Both the position numbers and the translations under genes were made by a program. Under the pieces are notes generated by a model. It was not told the DNA's origin and ran no database searches. It saw only the letters and a list, made by a program, of their open reading frames with translations. A DNA stretch of 64,000 bases, taken from Elephas maximus indicus. Lineage: Eukaryota > Chordata > Mammalia > Proboscidea > Elephantidae. The first letter of the stretch is position 1. Every line of letters begins with the position of its first letter. Below are positions 45,060 through 56,315 of the stretch, piece by piece. The stretch is taken from positions 147,146,001 through 147,210,000 of the forward strand of contig NC_064820.1 of the NCBI RefSeq assembly GCF_024166365.1. The letters are read 5' to 3'.

Positions 45060-45865
45060 AAAAAAAAAGCCTCAGCCTCTGACACACTAAAGAATAATTT
45101 ACAAGAATCAGCACAAAGCTGGTTTCTACGAGGCGGAGATTAAAGATTTCCCAAATGTCCAGCTTTTCCAAGCTGTTGTACCACTCCATCATCTCTAACG
45201 TCAACTACTCCCCTCAGTACTGTCCCTCACGAACCGTGTAAAGGAAATGGCTCACGAGGTTGTAGAGGCTAGCAAGTCCCAAATTTGTGGGTCAGGCATA
45301 GGCTTCTGCCAACCCACGTGGCTGACTAACACAAACCAGTTCAGACCACAAGCTGCTGGTTCACAGGGCTGTGGAAGCTGGTGAATCAGGTCACACAATA
45401 GGCTGCCAGCCTAGGAAGCTGTGGAAGCCAGCGAATCCCAGAATCAGCAGGTCAGACAGCAGGTCTCTGGGGAGGTCAGTTGATCAGGAACTGAATGTGG
45501 GATCCAGATACAGAGAACTTCACCAGGGAACACACATATATCTTAGATGTAGGCCACACCCCAGGGAAGGGCATAACTTTAGTAAGGGTGGGACTTGAAT
45601 CACGCCCTCCTACAAGGCTGCAATAAAAGACACACCTTACATCGATCTTGCCTCATCAACATGTGGAGGTAAGGATCCACAACACATAAGATGGAGGACA
45701 GCCACAGAATACTGGGAATCATGGCCTAGCCAAATTGACACGTAACCCCAACCATCACAGGTTCCATATACCTTACTTGCATAGTCCCACTCAATCATTG
45801 TGTGAGTCACAAAGACCATGGCTAGGAGGGCCATATTAAGTAATTCATTGCACAGCACACACGTA
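45060..45865 (-). mobile_element. composite of two LTR fragments
   Basis: Outer pieces (45060-45231, 45759-45865) resemble the LTR at 43.5-44.5 kb. The inner 45232-45758 resembles the ERV-L-like LTR at 47,593 (GGAAATGGCTCACGAGGTTG, CAGCCTAGGAAGC, TGACACGTAACCCCAACCAT). An AATAAA lies at about 45,623 on the + strand only. Confidence 0.5.
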
Positions 45866-46065
45866 AACTTTTAGTACTTGTAGATCACTACGAAATTTAT
45901 ATTTCAAGAAGAGCTGTAAGATGTGTCTTATCAGTGTCACTTTTTAACTGATTGACATATCCCTAATCATTTGCTTAAGCGTGTTGAATAATTTAGAATG
46001 GGAATGGAAATATCTTTGTGTTTGGACTAAACTAATTAAATTTTCATTTAGTGACTTCAGAGAAG

Positions 46066-46271
46066 GAGCTCTGGTGGTGTGGTGGTTAAGCACTCAGCTG
46101 CTAACCTAAAGGTTGATTGTTCGAACCCACCAGCTGCTCCCCAGGAGAAAGATATGGCGGTCTGCTTCCATAAACTTTATAGCATTGGAAACCTACTGGG
46201 CCGTTCTACTCTGTCCTGTAGAGTCACTATTGGTCAGAATAGACTCGATGGCAATGGGTTTGATTTTTTTA
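46066..46271 (+). repeat. AfroSINE, longer type
   Basis: GGAGCTCTGGTGGTGTGGTG start, with the extra segment GGTCTGCTTCCATAAACTTT, and a GATGGCAATGGGTTTG end. Confidence 0.87.
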
Positions 46272-46406
46272 GTTTTAACTTCAGGGATTTGAAATATATA
46301 TGGGTTAAAACTAGACTGAAAATGGTGGCTGTTTAGAGATGATATCTTTGAGCATCTGTAACTTTTTAGTTTGATTAGTTGTACAAATGGACATGTGTGC
46401 ATCACA

Positions 46407-46608
46407 TACCTGTACCCATTGCTGTCAAGTTGATTCTGACTCATGACCATCTCCATGCTTACAGAGTAGAAGTGCTCCATAGAGTTTTCTTGACTGTAAT
46501 CTTTATGGAAGCAGATTGCCAGGCCTTTCTTCTATGTTGCTGCTAGGTGGGCTCAAACCACCAACCTTTAAGTTAGTAGTTGAGTGCAAATTATGCCACC
46601 AAGGGACC
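46407..46608 (-). repeat. older, longer AfroSINE-like copy with 13-bp target duplication
   Basis: It contains GTAATCTTTATGGAAGCAGA and CAGGCCTTTCTTCTATG. TGTGTGCATCACA stands exactly at 46394-46406 and 46609-46621, so it may be less old than its divergence suggests. Confidence 0.88.
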
Positions 46609-46621
46609 TGTGTGCATCACA

Positions 46622-47272
46622 GTTAGTACTAAAACAGCAAGAGTATATGAGATACTAAGAACTGGGTAGTTTAGCCAAAATTGAAATCTTCTCCCTTGGG
46701 AACCAGGGCAGATTCCCATAAGTGAGGGATTCTTGTTTCTTAGAATAATAGTATTGAAGACACAGTGGAGTACAATAATTTCTTTCACGCAATCACAAAA
46801 GCAGCTTCTTCCAGGATATAGAAGTGATGTAAACTTATCACAAATATATTTTAGGTATAAAATATTTCAGCCAGTCAGAATCATCATATGTTATCTTAAA
46901 AGGGAATTAGAAGTAAAATATCTCAAAAAGAGCTCTGGCTTAAGTGTTACATGCCTGAATTCTGGTCCCAACAAGATAGTTGACCTAGTACTACATATGT
47001 TTCCTGATTCTCAGTCTTCACACTTTAAGACTGAGGTTCAAGTCTGTGATTTTAAAAATCTGCTCCATTTGTAACATTATGTGATCCTGAGCAATATTCA
47101 ACTTGTGTTAAGTTGAAAAGTTAAAGGCCTATTTCCATTTATTTCTGCACGGACTCATCCCATCCAGTTCCATGGTTTCAAATACCATATATTATACATT
47201 CTATAAAATGTTGATGACCCTTATCTCTCCACTCTATATTTCTCCCTTGAACTCTAGACTGATATGTCCCCT
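46622..47272. other. intergenic DNA without clear features
   Basis: No domain or repeat recognised. A 113-codon frame at 46733-47074 (+) has no features of a gene. Confidence 0.45.
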
Positions 47273-47592
47273 TGTTGTTGTTGTTAGGTGCCGTCAAGCC
47301 AGTTCTGTCTCATAGTGACCCTACGTAGAACAGAACGAAACACTGCCCAGTCCTGCGGCATCTTCACCATCATTGCCATGTTTAAGACCATTGTTGTAGC
47401 CACTGTGTCAGTCCATCTCCTTGAGGGTCTTCCTCGTTTTTGCTGACCCTCTACCAACCATAAAGTCCCTTCTCCAGGGACTGCTCCTTCCTAATAACAT
47501 GTCCAAAGTACATGAGAAGAAGTCTTGCTATCCTCACTTTTAAGGAGCATTCTGGCTGTACTTCTTCCAAGGCAGAGTTTTGGCAGTCCATG
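47273..47592 (-). repeat. RTE/BovB-like LINE 3' end
   Basis: (GTT)n then AGGTGCCGTCAAGCCAGTTC through TGGCTGTACTTCTTCCAAGG match the RTE copy starting at 52,715. It is cut by the LTR that begins at 47,593. Confidence 0.8.
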
Positions 47593-48261
47593 TGTCTTAG
47601 TCTGAGTTCCCTAGATAAGTAAAACCAGTAAAGTATATTTATGTGTGTATATCCACCAGGTGCTCCTTGGAAACTCTGTGGGGGCAGTTCTACTCTGTCC
47701 TATAGGGTCGCTATGAGTTGGAATCGACTCGACAGCAGAGGGTATGGATATATGTATACATACACACACAGAGAGAGATTTATAGGAAATACCTCACGTG
47801 GTTATAGAGGCTGAAATGTCCCAAGTCCGTGGGTCAGGATAGAAGCTTCTCCTGATTCACATAGCTGCAGGGGCTGGTGAGCCCAAGATCTGCAGGTCAG
47901 AGAGCAGGGCTCTTGCTCCCAGGCTGGGAAGATCGATGAATCCCAAGATTGGCAGGCTAGCCCACAGGTAAGCTGCTAGTTGAAACCCCAGAAGTGGAGG
48001 TCAGACAAACAGGAGCCAGTTGCAGGATCCAGAGTGAGCAAAAGCCCCCAAGCCTTGCCAGAATGCTCACTTATATTCAATGTAGGCCACACCCCCAAGG
48101 AAACTCTCTTTCAACTGATTGGCCACTCATAGCAAGTGTCACCACGGAGTTGATCAAATTATTTTAAATCTCATCATGGAAGTGATCACACAACATCATA
48201 CGACTGCCAAACCACTGAAAATCATATCCCAGCCAAGTTGACACACAACCTTAAAATCACA
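47593..48261 (-). mobile_element. 3' LTR of an ERV-L-like provirus (with a SINE fragment)
   Basis: The LTR runs TGTCTTAG to AATCACA on the + strand (TG to CA). A purine-rich AAGGGTGGAC in antisense lies just inside it (polypurine tract). A 95-bp AfroSINE fragment (47651-47745) is embedded. No matching 5' LTR was found. Confidence 0.75.
47651..47745 (+). repeat. AfroSINE 3' half inside an LTR
   Basis: It starts at CCACCAGGTGCTCCTTGGAA, so it lacks the tRNA-like half, and ends GAATCGACTCGACAGCAGAG. Confidence 0.85.
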
Positions 48262-50270
48262 GTCCACCCTTTGTCAGCTTGGCACCTGTACACATCTCCT
48301 TAAACCATACGTAATCTCTGAATAAAGACAATTCTAAAGTCATACTTGTGCCTAACATGACACAATGAACACACATACAACTGAAAATGCACTGGCCTCT
48401 TTCACATATTTTATAAATGAAGAAAACAAAAATATTTGATGCCTACATACAAAGCAGAAACACTCATAACAATTATAGTCCTCATTTCTGCAACTGGTCC
48501 TGTGATCATAACCGGTATTTAGAACCACCTTCTTTAACCATCTGTTCCCTATTCCCTTTGCACTTAGCAACCATCTCAGCAGGTCATAGTTCTTTACCAG
48601 GTGGGGTGACCCAAACCTTCATTCCTGAAGGGTCTGGCCCATTAGTAGTCATGCTGGAATTGGGTTGCTGTAGCTTTCCATTGACTTTAATCACAGGGTT
48701 TGGTAGTACTAAGAGATATCCTAAGGAATCTCACATATTCCAAAAATACTCTTCTTTACCTCCATTATGTAATATCAATCTGATTTCCTCTTGGTAATCA
48801 GGATTGAACACACCAGTTAGTATGGCAACTCCCTTCTTTGCCTGTTGATTCAGAGGCATAAGGAGCCCAAAGTGGCCATGTGGCATTCTTAGCTTCCAGT
48901 TCAACGGAATCAGTGAAATTTTCTCCAGGTGGGAGCATTCTTCCCTTTGGAACTAAGACCTCTAGACCTGCACAGCGTAAGGTTGCAGGGACAGGTAGGA
49001 AAAGTTTTGCAAGTGGGCCCCTAGGGGTAATAGTGAGTGGTTCTACTTCCATTCCCACTCCTTGATTCCTGGACCCATGAATCCTGGCTATGGGAGAAAC
49101 AGCACCACATACTGAATGCTGGTTTAGAGCATATATAGCCTCCTAGAGGACATCATCCCAACTCTGCAAGGTATTGTCACCTAGCTGACACTGTAATTCT
49201 GTCTTTAGAAGGCCGTTCTGTTATTCTATCAAACCAGCTGTTTCAGGATGTTGGGGAGCATAGTAAGACCAGTGAATTCCATTGCCACAATTCGTTTGCT
49301 GTGAATTCATTCTCGTGATCCAAGGTGATGCTGTGTGAGATACCATGACTGTGGATAAAGCACCCTGTAAGTCCACAGATGGTGGTTTTGACAGAAGCAT
49401 TGCTTGCAGGGAAGGCAAATCCATACCAAGAGCAAGTGTCTATTCCCATAAGAACAAAAAGCCACCCTTTCCATGATGGAAGTAGTCTAATGTAATCAGC
49501 TTGCCACCAGGTTGCTGGCTGATCACTTTGAGGGATGGTGCCTTATCGGGGACTCAGTGTTAGTCTCTGCTGCTGGCAGATTGGGCACTCAGCAGTAGCT
49601 GTAGTCAAGTTGCCCCTGGTGAGTGGAAGTACATGTTGCTGAGCTCGTACATAACCTCCCATCCCTGCCACCATGGCCACTTTGTTCATGAGCCCATGGG
49701 GCAATGGCAGGAGTAGCTGGGGAAAGAGGATGACTGGTTTCCCCAGCACGCGTCATCCTATTCACTTGATTGTAAAATCCCCCTCTGCCGAGGTCACCCT
49801 TTGGTGAGCATTCACATGGGACACAAATATCTTCACTTCTTTGGCCCATTCAGAGAGGCCTATCCGCATACCTCTTCCCCATACTTTCTTGTCTCCAATT
49901 TTCCGATCATGTTCCTCCCAAGCCCCTGACCATCCAGCCAAACCATTGGCCACAGCTCATGAATCGGTATACAATCACACATCTGGCCATTTCTCCTTCC
50001 AAGCAAAGTGAACAACCAGGTGAACTGCTTGAAGTTCTACCCATTGGGAGGATTTCCCTTTACCACTGTCCTTCGGGGAGGTCCCAGAGAGGGGCCATAG
50101 GTCTGCTGCTGTCCGCTTTCGAGTGGTACCTACATATCACACAGAACCATCTGTAAACCAGGCACAAATTTCCTCTTATTCAGTCAACTGATCATAAGAA
50201 ACGCTCCATGAGGCCATAGGTGCAGACTGGAAGATGGAAAATAATGCAACAGGAGTGGAGACCATGGGTA
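48262..50270 (-). pseudogene. ERV-L-like pol remnant: RNase H tail, integrase, dUTPase
   Basis: Read on the minus strand. An RNase H C-terminal segment (49762-49953) is followed by an integrase zinc-binding region with the H...H pattern near 49,690 and CPIC at about 49,570. The catalytic core lies near 49,210-49,450, where acidic D, D and E positions are still visible (GIDT, LDHE, TAGLIE). A dUTPase-like region follows (about 48,430-49,060). dUTPase downstream of integrase is the ERV-L arrangement, and no env frame follows before the LTR. The frame is broken several times, and the parts lie in different reading frames. Confidence 0.75.
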
Positions 50271-50282
50271 TTTGGGACACTG

Positions 50283-50600
50283 TTGTAGGGTAAAAACATC
50301 ACAAAATTTAGTAAAGCAAAAAGAAAGTTTTATTTGGCATATGTTCAAAGCAGAAAATCAGACAAGCATGCTCTAAAGCCATGTCTGCCTGAGTTCAAGG
50401 AATGTCACAGAGTCATCAATATATATTAACATTAAAATGAGCAAAACCATTTTCACAGATTGTCTAGCAACTGTTAAATCACCATAATTCTACATTTTGA
50501 ATTGTCTTTCTTAACAATCATTGGTACTGCTTTCAATTACGACAGTCAGGAGGGTCTTCATTGGTCCAACAAATCTTACTATTCACTAAAGGCTAATAAA
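50283..50600 (-). repeat. possible LTR fragment
   Basis: TGTTGTAGGGTAAAAACATC then AAGAAAGTTTTATTTGGC looks like an antisense LTR end with a poly(A) signal. The outer limit is unclear. Confidence 0.35.
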
Positions 50601-50619
50601 AAAAAAAAAAAAAAGATGA

Positions 50620-52214
50620 GAACCCCAACAAAACCAACCAAACGAAACCCACTGCCATTGAGTCGATTACGACTCATAGTGACCCTGTAGGAGAGAGTAG
50701 AACTGCCCCATAGGGTCTCCAAGGAGCACCGGGTGGATTCGAACTGCTGAGCTTTTGGTTAGTAGCCATAGCTCTTAACCACTGCACCTCCAGGGTTTGA
50801 ACCCCAACAAGACTAACATTAATCCAAAAAACACAAAATAATAAATGTTGGAGAGGTTGTGGAGAGACTGGAACACTTACATACTGCTAGTGGGGATGCG
50901 AAATGGTACAACCACTTTGGAAATTGATTTGGTGCTTCTTTAAAAAGCTAGAAATAGAAGTACCGTACAATCCAGCAATCCCACTCCTTGTTATATATCC
51001 TGAAGAAAATAGGAGCCGTCACACGAATAGATACATGCACACCCAATGTTCATTGTGGCACTGTTCACAGTGGCAAAAAGATGGAAACAACGTAGGTGCC
51101 CATCAACGGATGAATGGATAAACAAAATTATGGTATATTCACACAATGGACTACTATGCAATGATAAAGAACAATAACAAATCCGTGAAACATCTCACAA
51201 CATGGATGAATCTAAAAGGTGTTAAGTGAAATTAGTCATAAAAGGATAAATATTGTATGTGACACTATTATAAGAACTCAAGAAAAGGTTTAAACATGGA
51301 AGGAAACATTCTTTGATGGTTACAAGGGTGAGGAAGGAGGGAGAGGGGAATTCGCTAACTAGATTAAAAAAAAAAACTAGATAGTAGACAAGAATTATCT
51401 TAGGTGAAGGGAAGGACAACACACAGTACAGGGGAAGTCAGCACTACAGGACTAAACCAAAAACTAAGAAGCTTCCTGAACACTACCAAACACTTTGAGG
51501 GACAGAGTAGCAGTGGCAGAAGTCTGGGGACCATGGTTTTGGAGAACGTCTAGGTCAATTGGCATAACAAAGTTTATTAAGAAAATGTTTTGCATCCCAC
51601 TTTGGTGAGCAGCATCTGTGGTCTTAAGAGGTTTCAAGTGGCCATCTAAGATGCATCAATTGGTCCCCAAAGGCCCACATAAACCAGAAACTCTATCAGC
51701 CTGAGGCCAGAAGAACTAGAAGGTGCCCGGCTACCACCAATGACTGCCCTGACAGGGAACACAACAGAGAGCCCTTGGCGGAGCAGAAGAAAAGTGTGGT
51801 GCAGAACTCAAATTCACATAAAAAGCCCAGACTTAACGGCCTGATTGAGACTAGAGGAACCCCGGAAAACATGGCCCCTGGACTCTCTATTAACCCAGAA
51901 CTAAAACTATTCCCGAAGCCAACTCTTCAGAGAACAATTAGACTGGGCGATAAAACATAAAAAAATACTCCTGAAGAGTGTGCTTCTTAGTTCAAGTAGA
52001 TACGTGAGACTAAATGAGCAGGTCCTGTCCAGAAGCGGGATGAGAAGGCAGAAAGGGACAGGAGCTGGTTGAATGGGCATGGGAAACTCAGGGTGGAAAG
52101 GGCAAGTGTGCTGTCACATTATAGGGATTGCTACTAGGGTCACATAACAATATGTGTACAAATTCTTGCATGAGACATTAACTTGAGCTGTAAAGTTTCA
52201 CCTAAAGCACAATA
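50620..52214 (+). repeat. L1 3' end, split by an AfroSINE
   Basis: ORF2 end (AATAATAAATGTTGGAGAGG) plus 3'UTR ending in CACCTAAAGCACAATAAAAA. A-rich flanks with AAAAGATGAGAA and AAAAGATAAGAA suggest the target duplication. The AfroSINE at 50632-50798 interrupts it near the 5' edge. Confidence 0.85.
50632..50798 (-). repeat. AfroSINE nested in L1, 12-bp target duplication
   Basis: Antisense short-type copy. GAACCCCAACAA stands at 50620-50631 and 50799-50810. Confidence 0.92.
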
Positions 52215-52229
52215 AAAAAGAAAAAAAAG

Positions 52230-52665
52230 ATAAGAATGGAAAGTACGTGGGTCTTTTGTACTGTGTTTTATGACTTGTTTATGTGAAAGTTTCCTTAAAA
52301 GATGTTTTCCAAGATTGTCCTAGCTATTGTCTTTACACCTCAGGGCCCAGTTGATGTGACCTGGTGAGTCCAAATCCAGCTGGGTCACATTCTCTATGCT
52401 CAAGAACAGGGTGTAATGGCTCCAATACTATCTCCTAAATCACCACTTCCTCATGCAACTTACTTGTGCCTTCAGGTCCTGCTTGAGCCTGATTCACGCA
52501 TACCACTTCCGTTTAATGATGGAGTGCTGCTGTGCACGTCCGACTTTATGACTCTGTGAGTCAGACAAAAACCATCACACTATTGTATCCCATTAGGTAG
52601 CCATTATCTCCCAGATATCTAATAGGCATCTCAAACATAACGTAACTATCACAGAACCACCAAAT
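52230..52665 (-). repeat. possible further ERV internal fragment
   Basis: In antisense this has retroviral-looking broken frames (near 52,450-52,560). It may be the continuation of the ERV-L-like element beyond the L1 insertion at 50,620-52,214. Confidence 0.3.
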
Positions 52666-52714
52666 TTCTCTCCTTCCCCAAATTTTATCTTCATAAATTT
52701 ACCACAATCCACAG

Positions 52715-55291
52715 TTGTTGTTGTTGTTGTTAGATGCCATTGCATCAGTCCAACTCATAGCAACCCTATATACAACAGAAAGAAGCACTGTCTGGTCCTG
52801 GGCCATTCTCCCAGTCCTTGTTATGCTTGAGCCCATTGTTGCAGCCACCGAGCAAATCTATCTCCTTGAGGGTCTTCCTCTTTTTTACTGACCCTGCATT
52901 TTACCAAACATGAAGTCCTCCTGATTCCTCCTGATAACATGTCTGAAGTATTTTAGACGTAGTTTTGCCATCCTTGCTTCTAAGAAGCATTCTGGTTGTA
53001 CTTCTTCCAAGACAGATCTGTTCATTCTTTTGGCAGACCACGGTATATTCAATATTCTTTGCCAGCACCACAATTCAAAGGCTCAATTCTTCTTCGGTTT
53101 CCTTACTCATCAATTAGCTTTCACATGCACATCATGTGATTAAAAACACCATTTCTTGGGTCAGGCACACCTTAGTCTTCAAGGTGACATCTTTGCTTTT
53201 TAACATTTTAAAGAGCTCTTTTGCCGTGTATTTGTCCAATGCAATGCGTCATTTGATTTCTTGAGTGCTGCTTCCATGGGTGTTGACTGTGGATCCAAGT
53301 AAAATGAAATCTTGACAACTTCAATCTTTGTTTATCATGAGGTTGCTTATTGGTCCAGTCGTGAGGATTTTTGTTTTCTTTATTTTGAGGTGTAATCCAT
53401 AGTGAAGGATGTGGTCTTAGATCTTCATTAGTGAGTGCTTCAAGTCCTCTTCATTTTCAGCAAACAAGGTTGTCTCATCTGCATGACACAGGTTGTTAAT
53501 GAGCCTTTGTCCAATCCTGATGCCCTGTTCTTCATATAGTCCAGCCTATCAGGTTATTTGCTCAGCATACAGATTGAATAAGTATGGTGAGAGGATACAA
53601 CCCTGATGCACACCTTTCCTGACTTTAAACCACGCCATATCCCCTTGTCCTGTTCGAATGACTGTCTCTTGATCTATGTACAGGTTCCTCACGAGCAAAA
53701 TTAAGTGTTCTGGAATTCCCATTCTACAAAATGTTATCCGTAATTTGTTACGATTCACAAAGTCAAATGTCTTTGTATAGTCAATAAAACACAGGTAGAC
53801 ATCTTACTGGTATTCTCTATTTTCAGCCACTATCCGTCTGACATCAGCTGTGATATCCCTGGTTCCACGTCCTCTTTTGAATCTGGTTTGAATTCCTGGC
53901 AGTTCCCTGTCGATGTACTGCTGCATCTGCCTTTGAATGATCTTCACCGAAATTTTACTTGTGTGTAGTATTAATGATATTGTTTGATAATTTCTGCATT
54001 AGGTTGGATCACCTTTCTTTGAAATGGGCATAAATATGGATCTCTTTCAGTCAGTTAGCCGGGTAGCTTTCTTCCAAATATCTTGGCATAGACAAATGAG
54101 GATTTCCAGGACTGCATCCATTTGTTGAAACACCTCAATTTTTATTTCGTCAATTCCTGGAGCCTTGTTTTTCACCAATGTGTTCAGTACAGCTTGGACC
54201 TCTTCCTTCAGTACCATTGGTTCCTGATCACATGGTACCTCCTGAAATAGTTGAACATCCACAAATTCTTTTTGGTACAGTGAATCTGTGTATTCCTTCC
54301 ATGTTCTTTTGATGCTTCCTGTGTTGTTTAATATTTTCCCAGTAGAATCCTTTAATATCGCTGCTCCAGGCTTGAATTTTTTCTTCAGTTCTTTCAGTTT
54401 GAGAAACGCCAAGCGTGTTCTTCCCTTTTGGTTTTCTGACTCCAGGTCTTTACACATGTCATTTTAATACTTTGTCTTCTCAAGCTGCCCTTTGAAATCT
54501 TCTTTTCAGCTCTTTTACTTCATCATTTCTTCCATTTGCTCTAGCACCTTGATGTTCAAGTGTCTCTTCTGAAATCCATTTTGGTCATTTCTTTCTTTCC
54601 TGTCTTTTTAATAACCTCTTGCTTTCTTAATGTATGATGTCCTTGATGTCATTCCACAACTTGTCTGGTCTTGGGTTATTAGTGTTCGATGTGTCAAATC
54701 TATTCGCAAGATGGTCTCTAAATTCAGGTGGAATATACTCAAGGTCGTACTTTGGCTCTCTTGGACTTGTTTTAATTTTCTTCAGTTTCAACTTGAACTT
54801 GCATATGAGTAATTGATGGTCTGTTCCACAGTCGGCCCCTGGCCTTGTTCTGACTGATGATATTGAGCTTTTCCATTGTTTCTTTCCACACACGTAGTCA
54901 ATGCGATTCCTGTGTATTTCATCTGGCAAGGTCCACTTGATAGTTGCTCTTTATGTTGTTGAAAAAAGTATTCAAGATGAAGAAACTGCTGATCTTGCCA
55001 AATTCTAGTATGTGATCTCTGGTGTCATTTCTACCACCAAGGCCATATTTTCCAACTACTGATCTTTCTTCTCTGTTTCCAACATTTGCTTTCCAATCAC
55101 CAGTAATTATCAATGTATCCTGATTCCATGTTCGATCAATTTCAGACTGGAAGTTGGTAAAAATGTTCAGTTTCTTCATCTTTTGCCTTTGTGGTTGATG
55201 TGTAAATTTGTGTAATAGTCGTATTAACTGGTCTTCTTTGTAGGCATATGGATATTATCCTATTGCTGACAGTGTTGTACTTCGGGATAGA
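52715..55291 (-). pseudogene. RTE/BovB-like LINE, main part (reverse transcriptase and part of endonuclease)
   Basis: Minus strand. The 3' end has a (GTT)n run at about 52,716-52,731. A reverse-transcriptase segment is seen at 53549-53758 (RKGVHQGCILSPYLFNLYAE). A segment upstream of it is at 54047-54457. Endonuclease sequence (LIITGDWKANVGNREE) is at 54919-55179. Several stops and frameshifts are present. The element continues at 61,444 beyond an inserted L1. Confidence 0.85.
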
Positions 55292-56315
55292 TCTTGAAAT
55301 GTTTTTTTAAATAATTTTTATTGTGCTTTAAGTGAAAGTTTACAAATCAAGTAAGTCACGTACAAGCTTATATGCACCTTACTACATACTCCCATTTACT
55401 CTCCCCCTAATGAGTCAGCCCACTCCCTCACTCCAGTCTCTCCTTTCGTGACCGTTTTGCCAGTCTCTAACCCTCTCTACCCTCCCATCTTCCCTCCAGA
55501 CAGGAGATGCCAACAAAGTCTCAAGTGTCCACCTGATACAAGTAGCTCACTCTTCATCAGCATCTCTCGCCAAAACATTGTCCAGTCCCTTCCATGTCTG
55601 ATGAGTTGTCTTCGGGAACGGTTCCTGTCCTGGGCCAACAGAAGGTTTGGGGACCATGACCACCGGGATTCCTCTAGTCTCAGTCAGACCATTAAGTCTG
55701 TTCTTTTTATAAGAATTTAGGATCTGCATCCCACTGTTCTTCTGCTCCCTCAGGGGTTCTCTCTTGTGCTCCCTGTCAGGGCAGTCATCGATTGTGGCCT
55801 GGCACCATCTAGTTCTTCTGGTCTCAGGATGATGTAAGTCTCTAGTTCATGTGGCCCTTTCTGTCTCTTGGGCTCATAGTTATCGTGTGACCTTGGTGTT
55901 CTTCATTCTCCTTTGATCCAGGTGGGTTGAGACCAATTGATGCATCTTTTTAGATGGCAGCTTGTTAGCATTTAAGACTCGAGATGCCGCACTTCAAAGT
56001 GGGACGCAGAATGTTTTCATAATAGAATTTATTTTGCCAATTGACTTAGAAGTCCTCTTAAGCCATAGTCCCCAAACCCCCGCCCTTGCTTCGCTGACCT
56101 TCGAAGCATTCAGTTTATCCCAGAAACTTCTTTGCTTTTGGACCAGTCTAGTTGAGCTGACCTTCCCTGTATTGAGTTTTGTCCTTCCCTTCACCTCAAG
56201 TAGTTCTTATCTACTAACTAATCAGTACATAACCCTCTCCTACTCTCCCTCCTCTCGTAACCAAAAAAGAATGTGTTCTTCTCAGTTTATACTATTTCTC
56301 AAGACCTTATAATAG

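Noticed and set aside
48417..48797. 126-codon frame on the + strand
   Set aside because: It is the antisense of the ERV-L-like dUTPase remnant.
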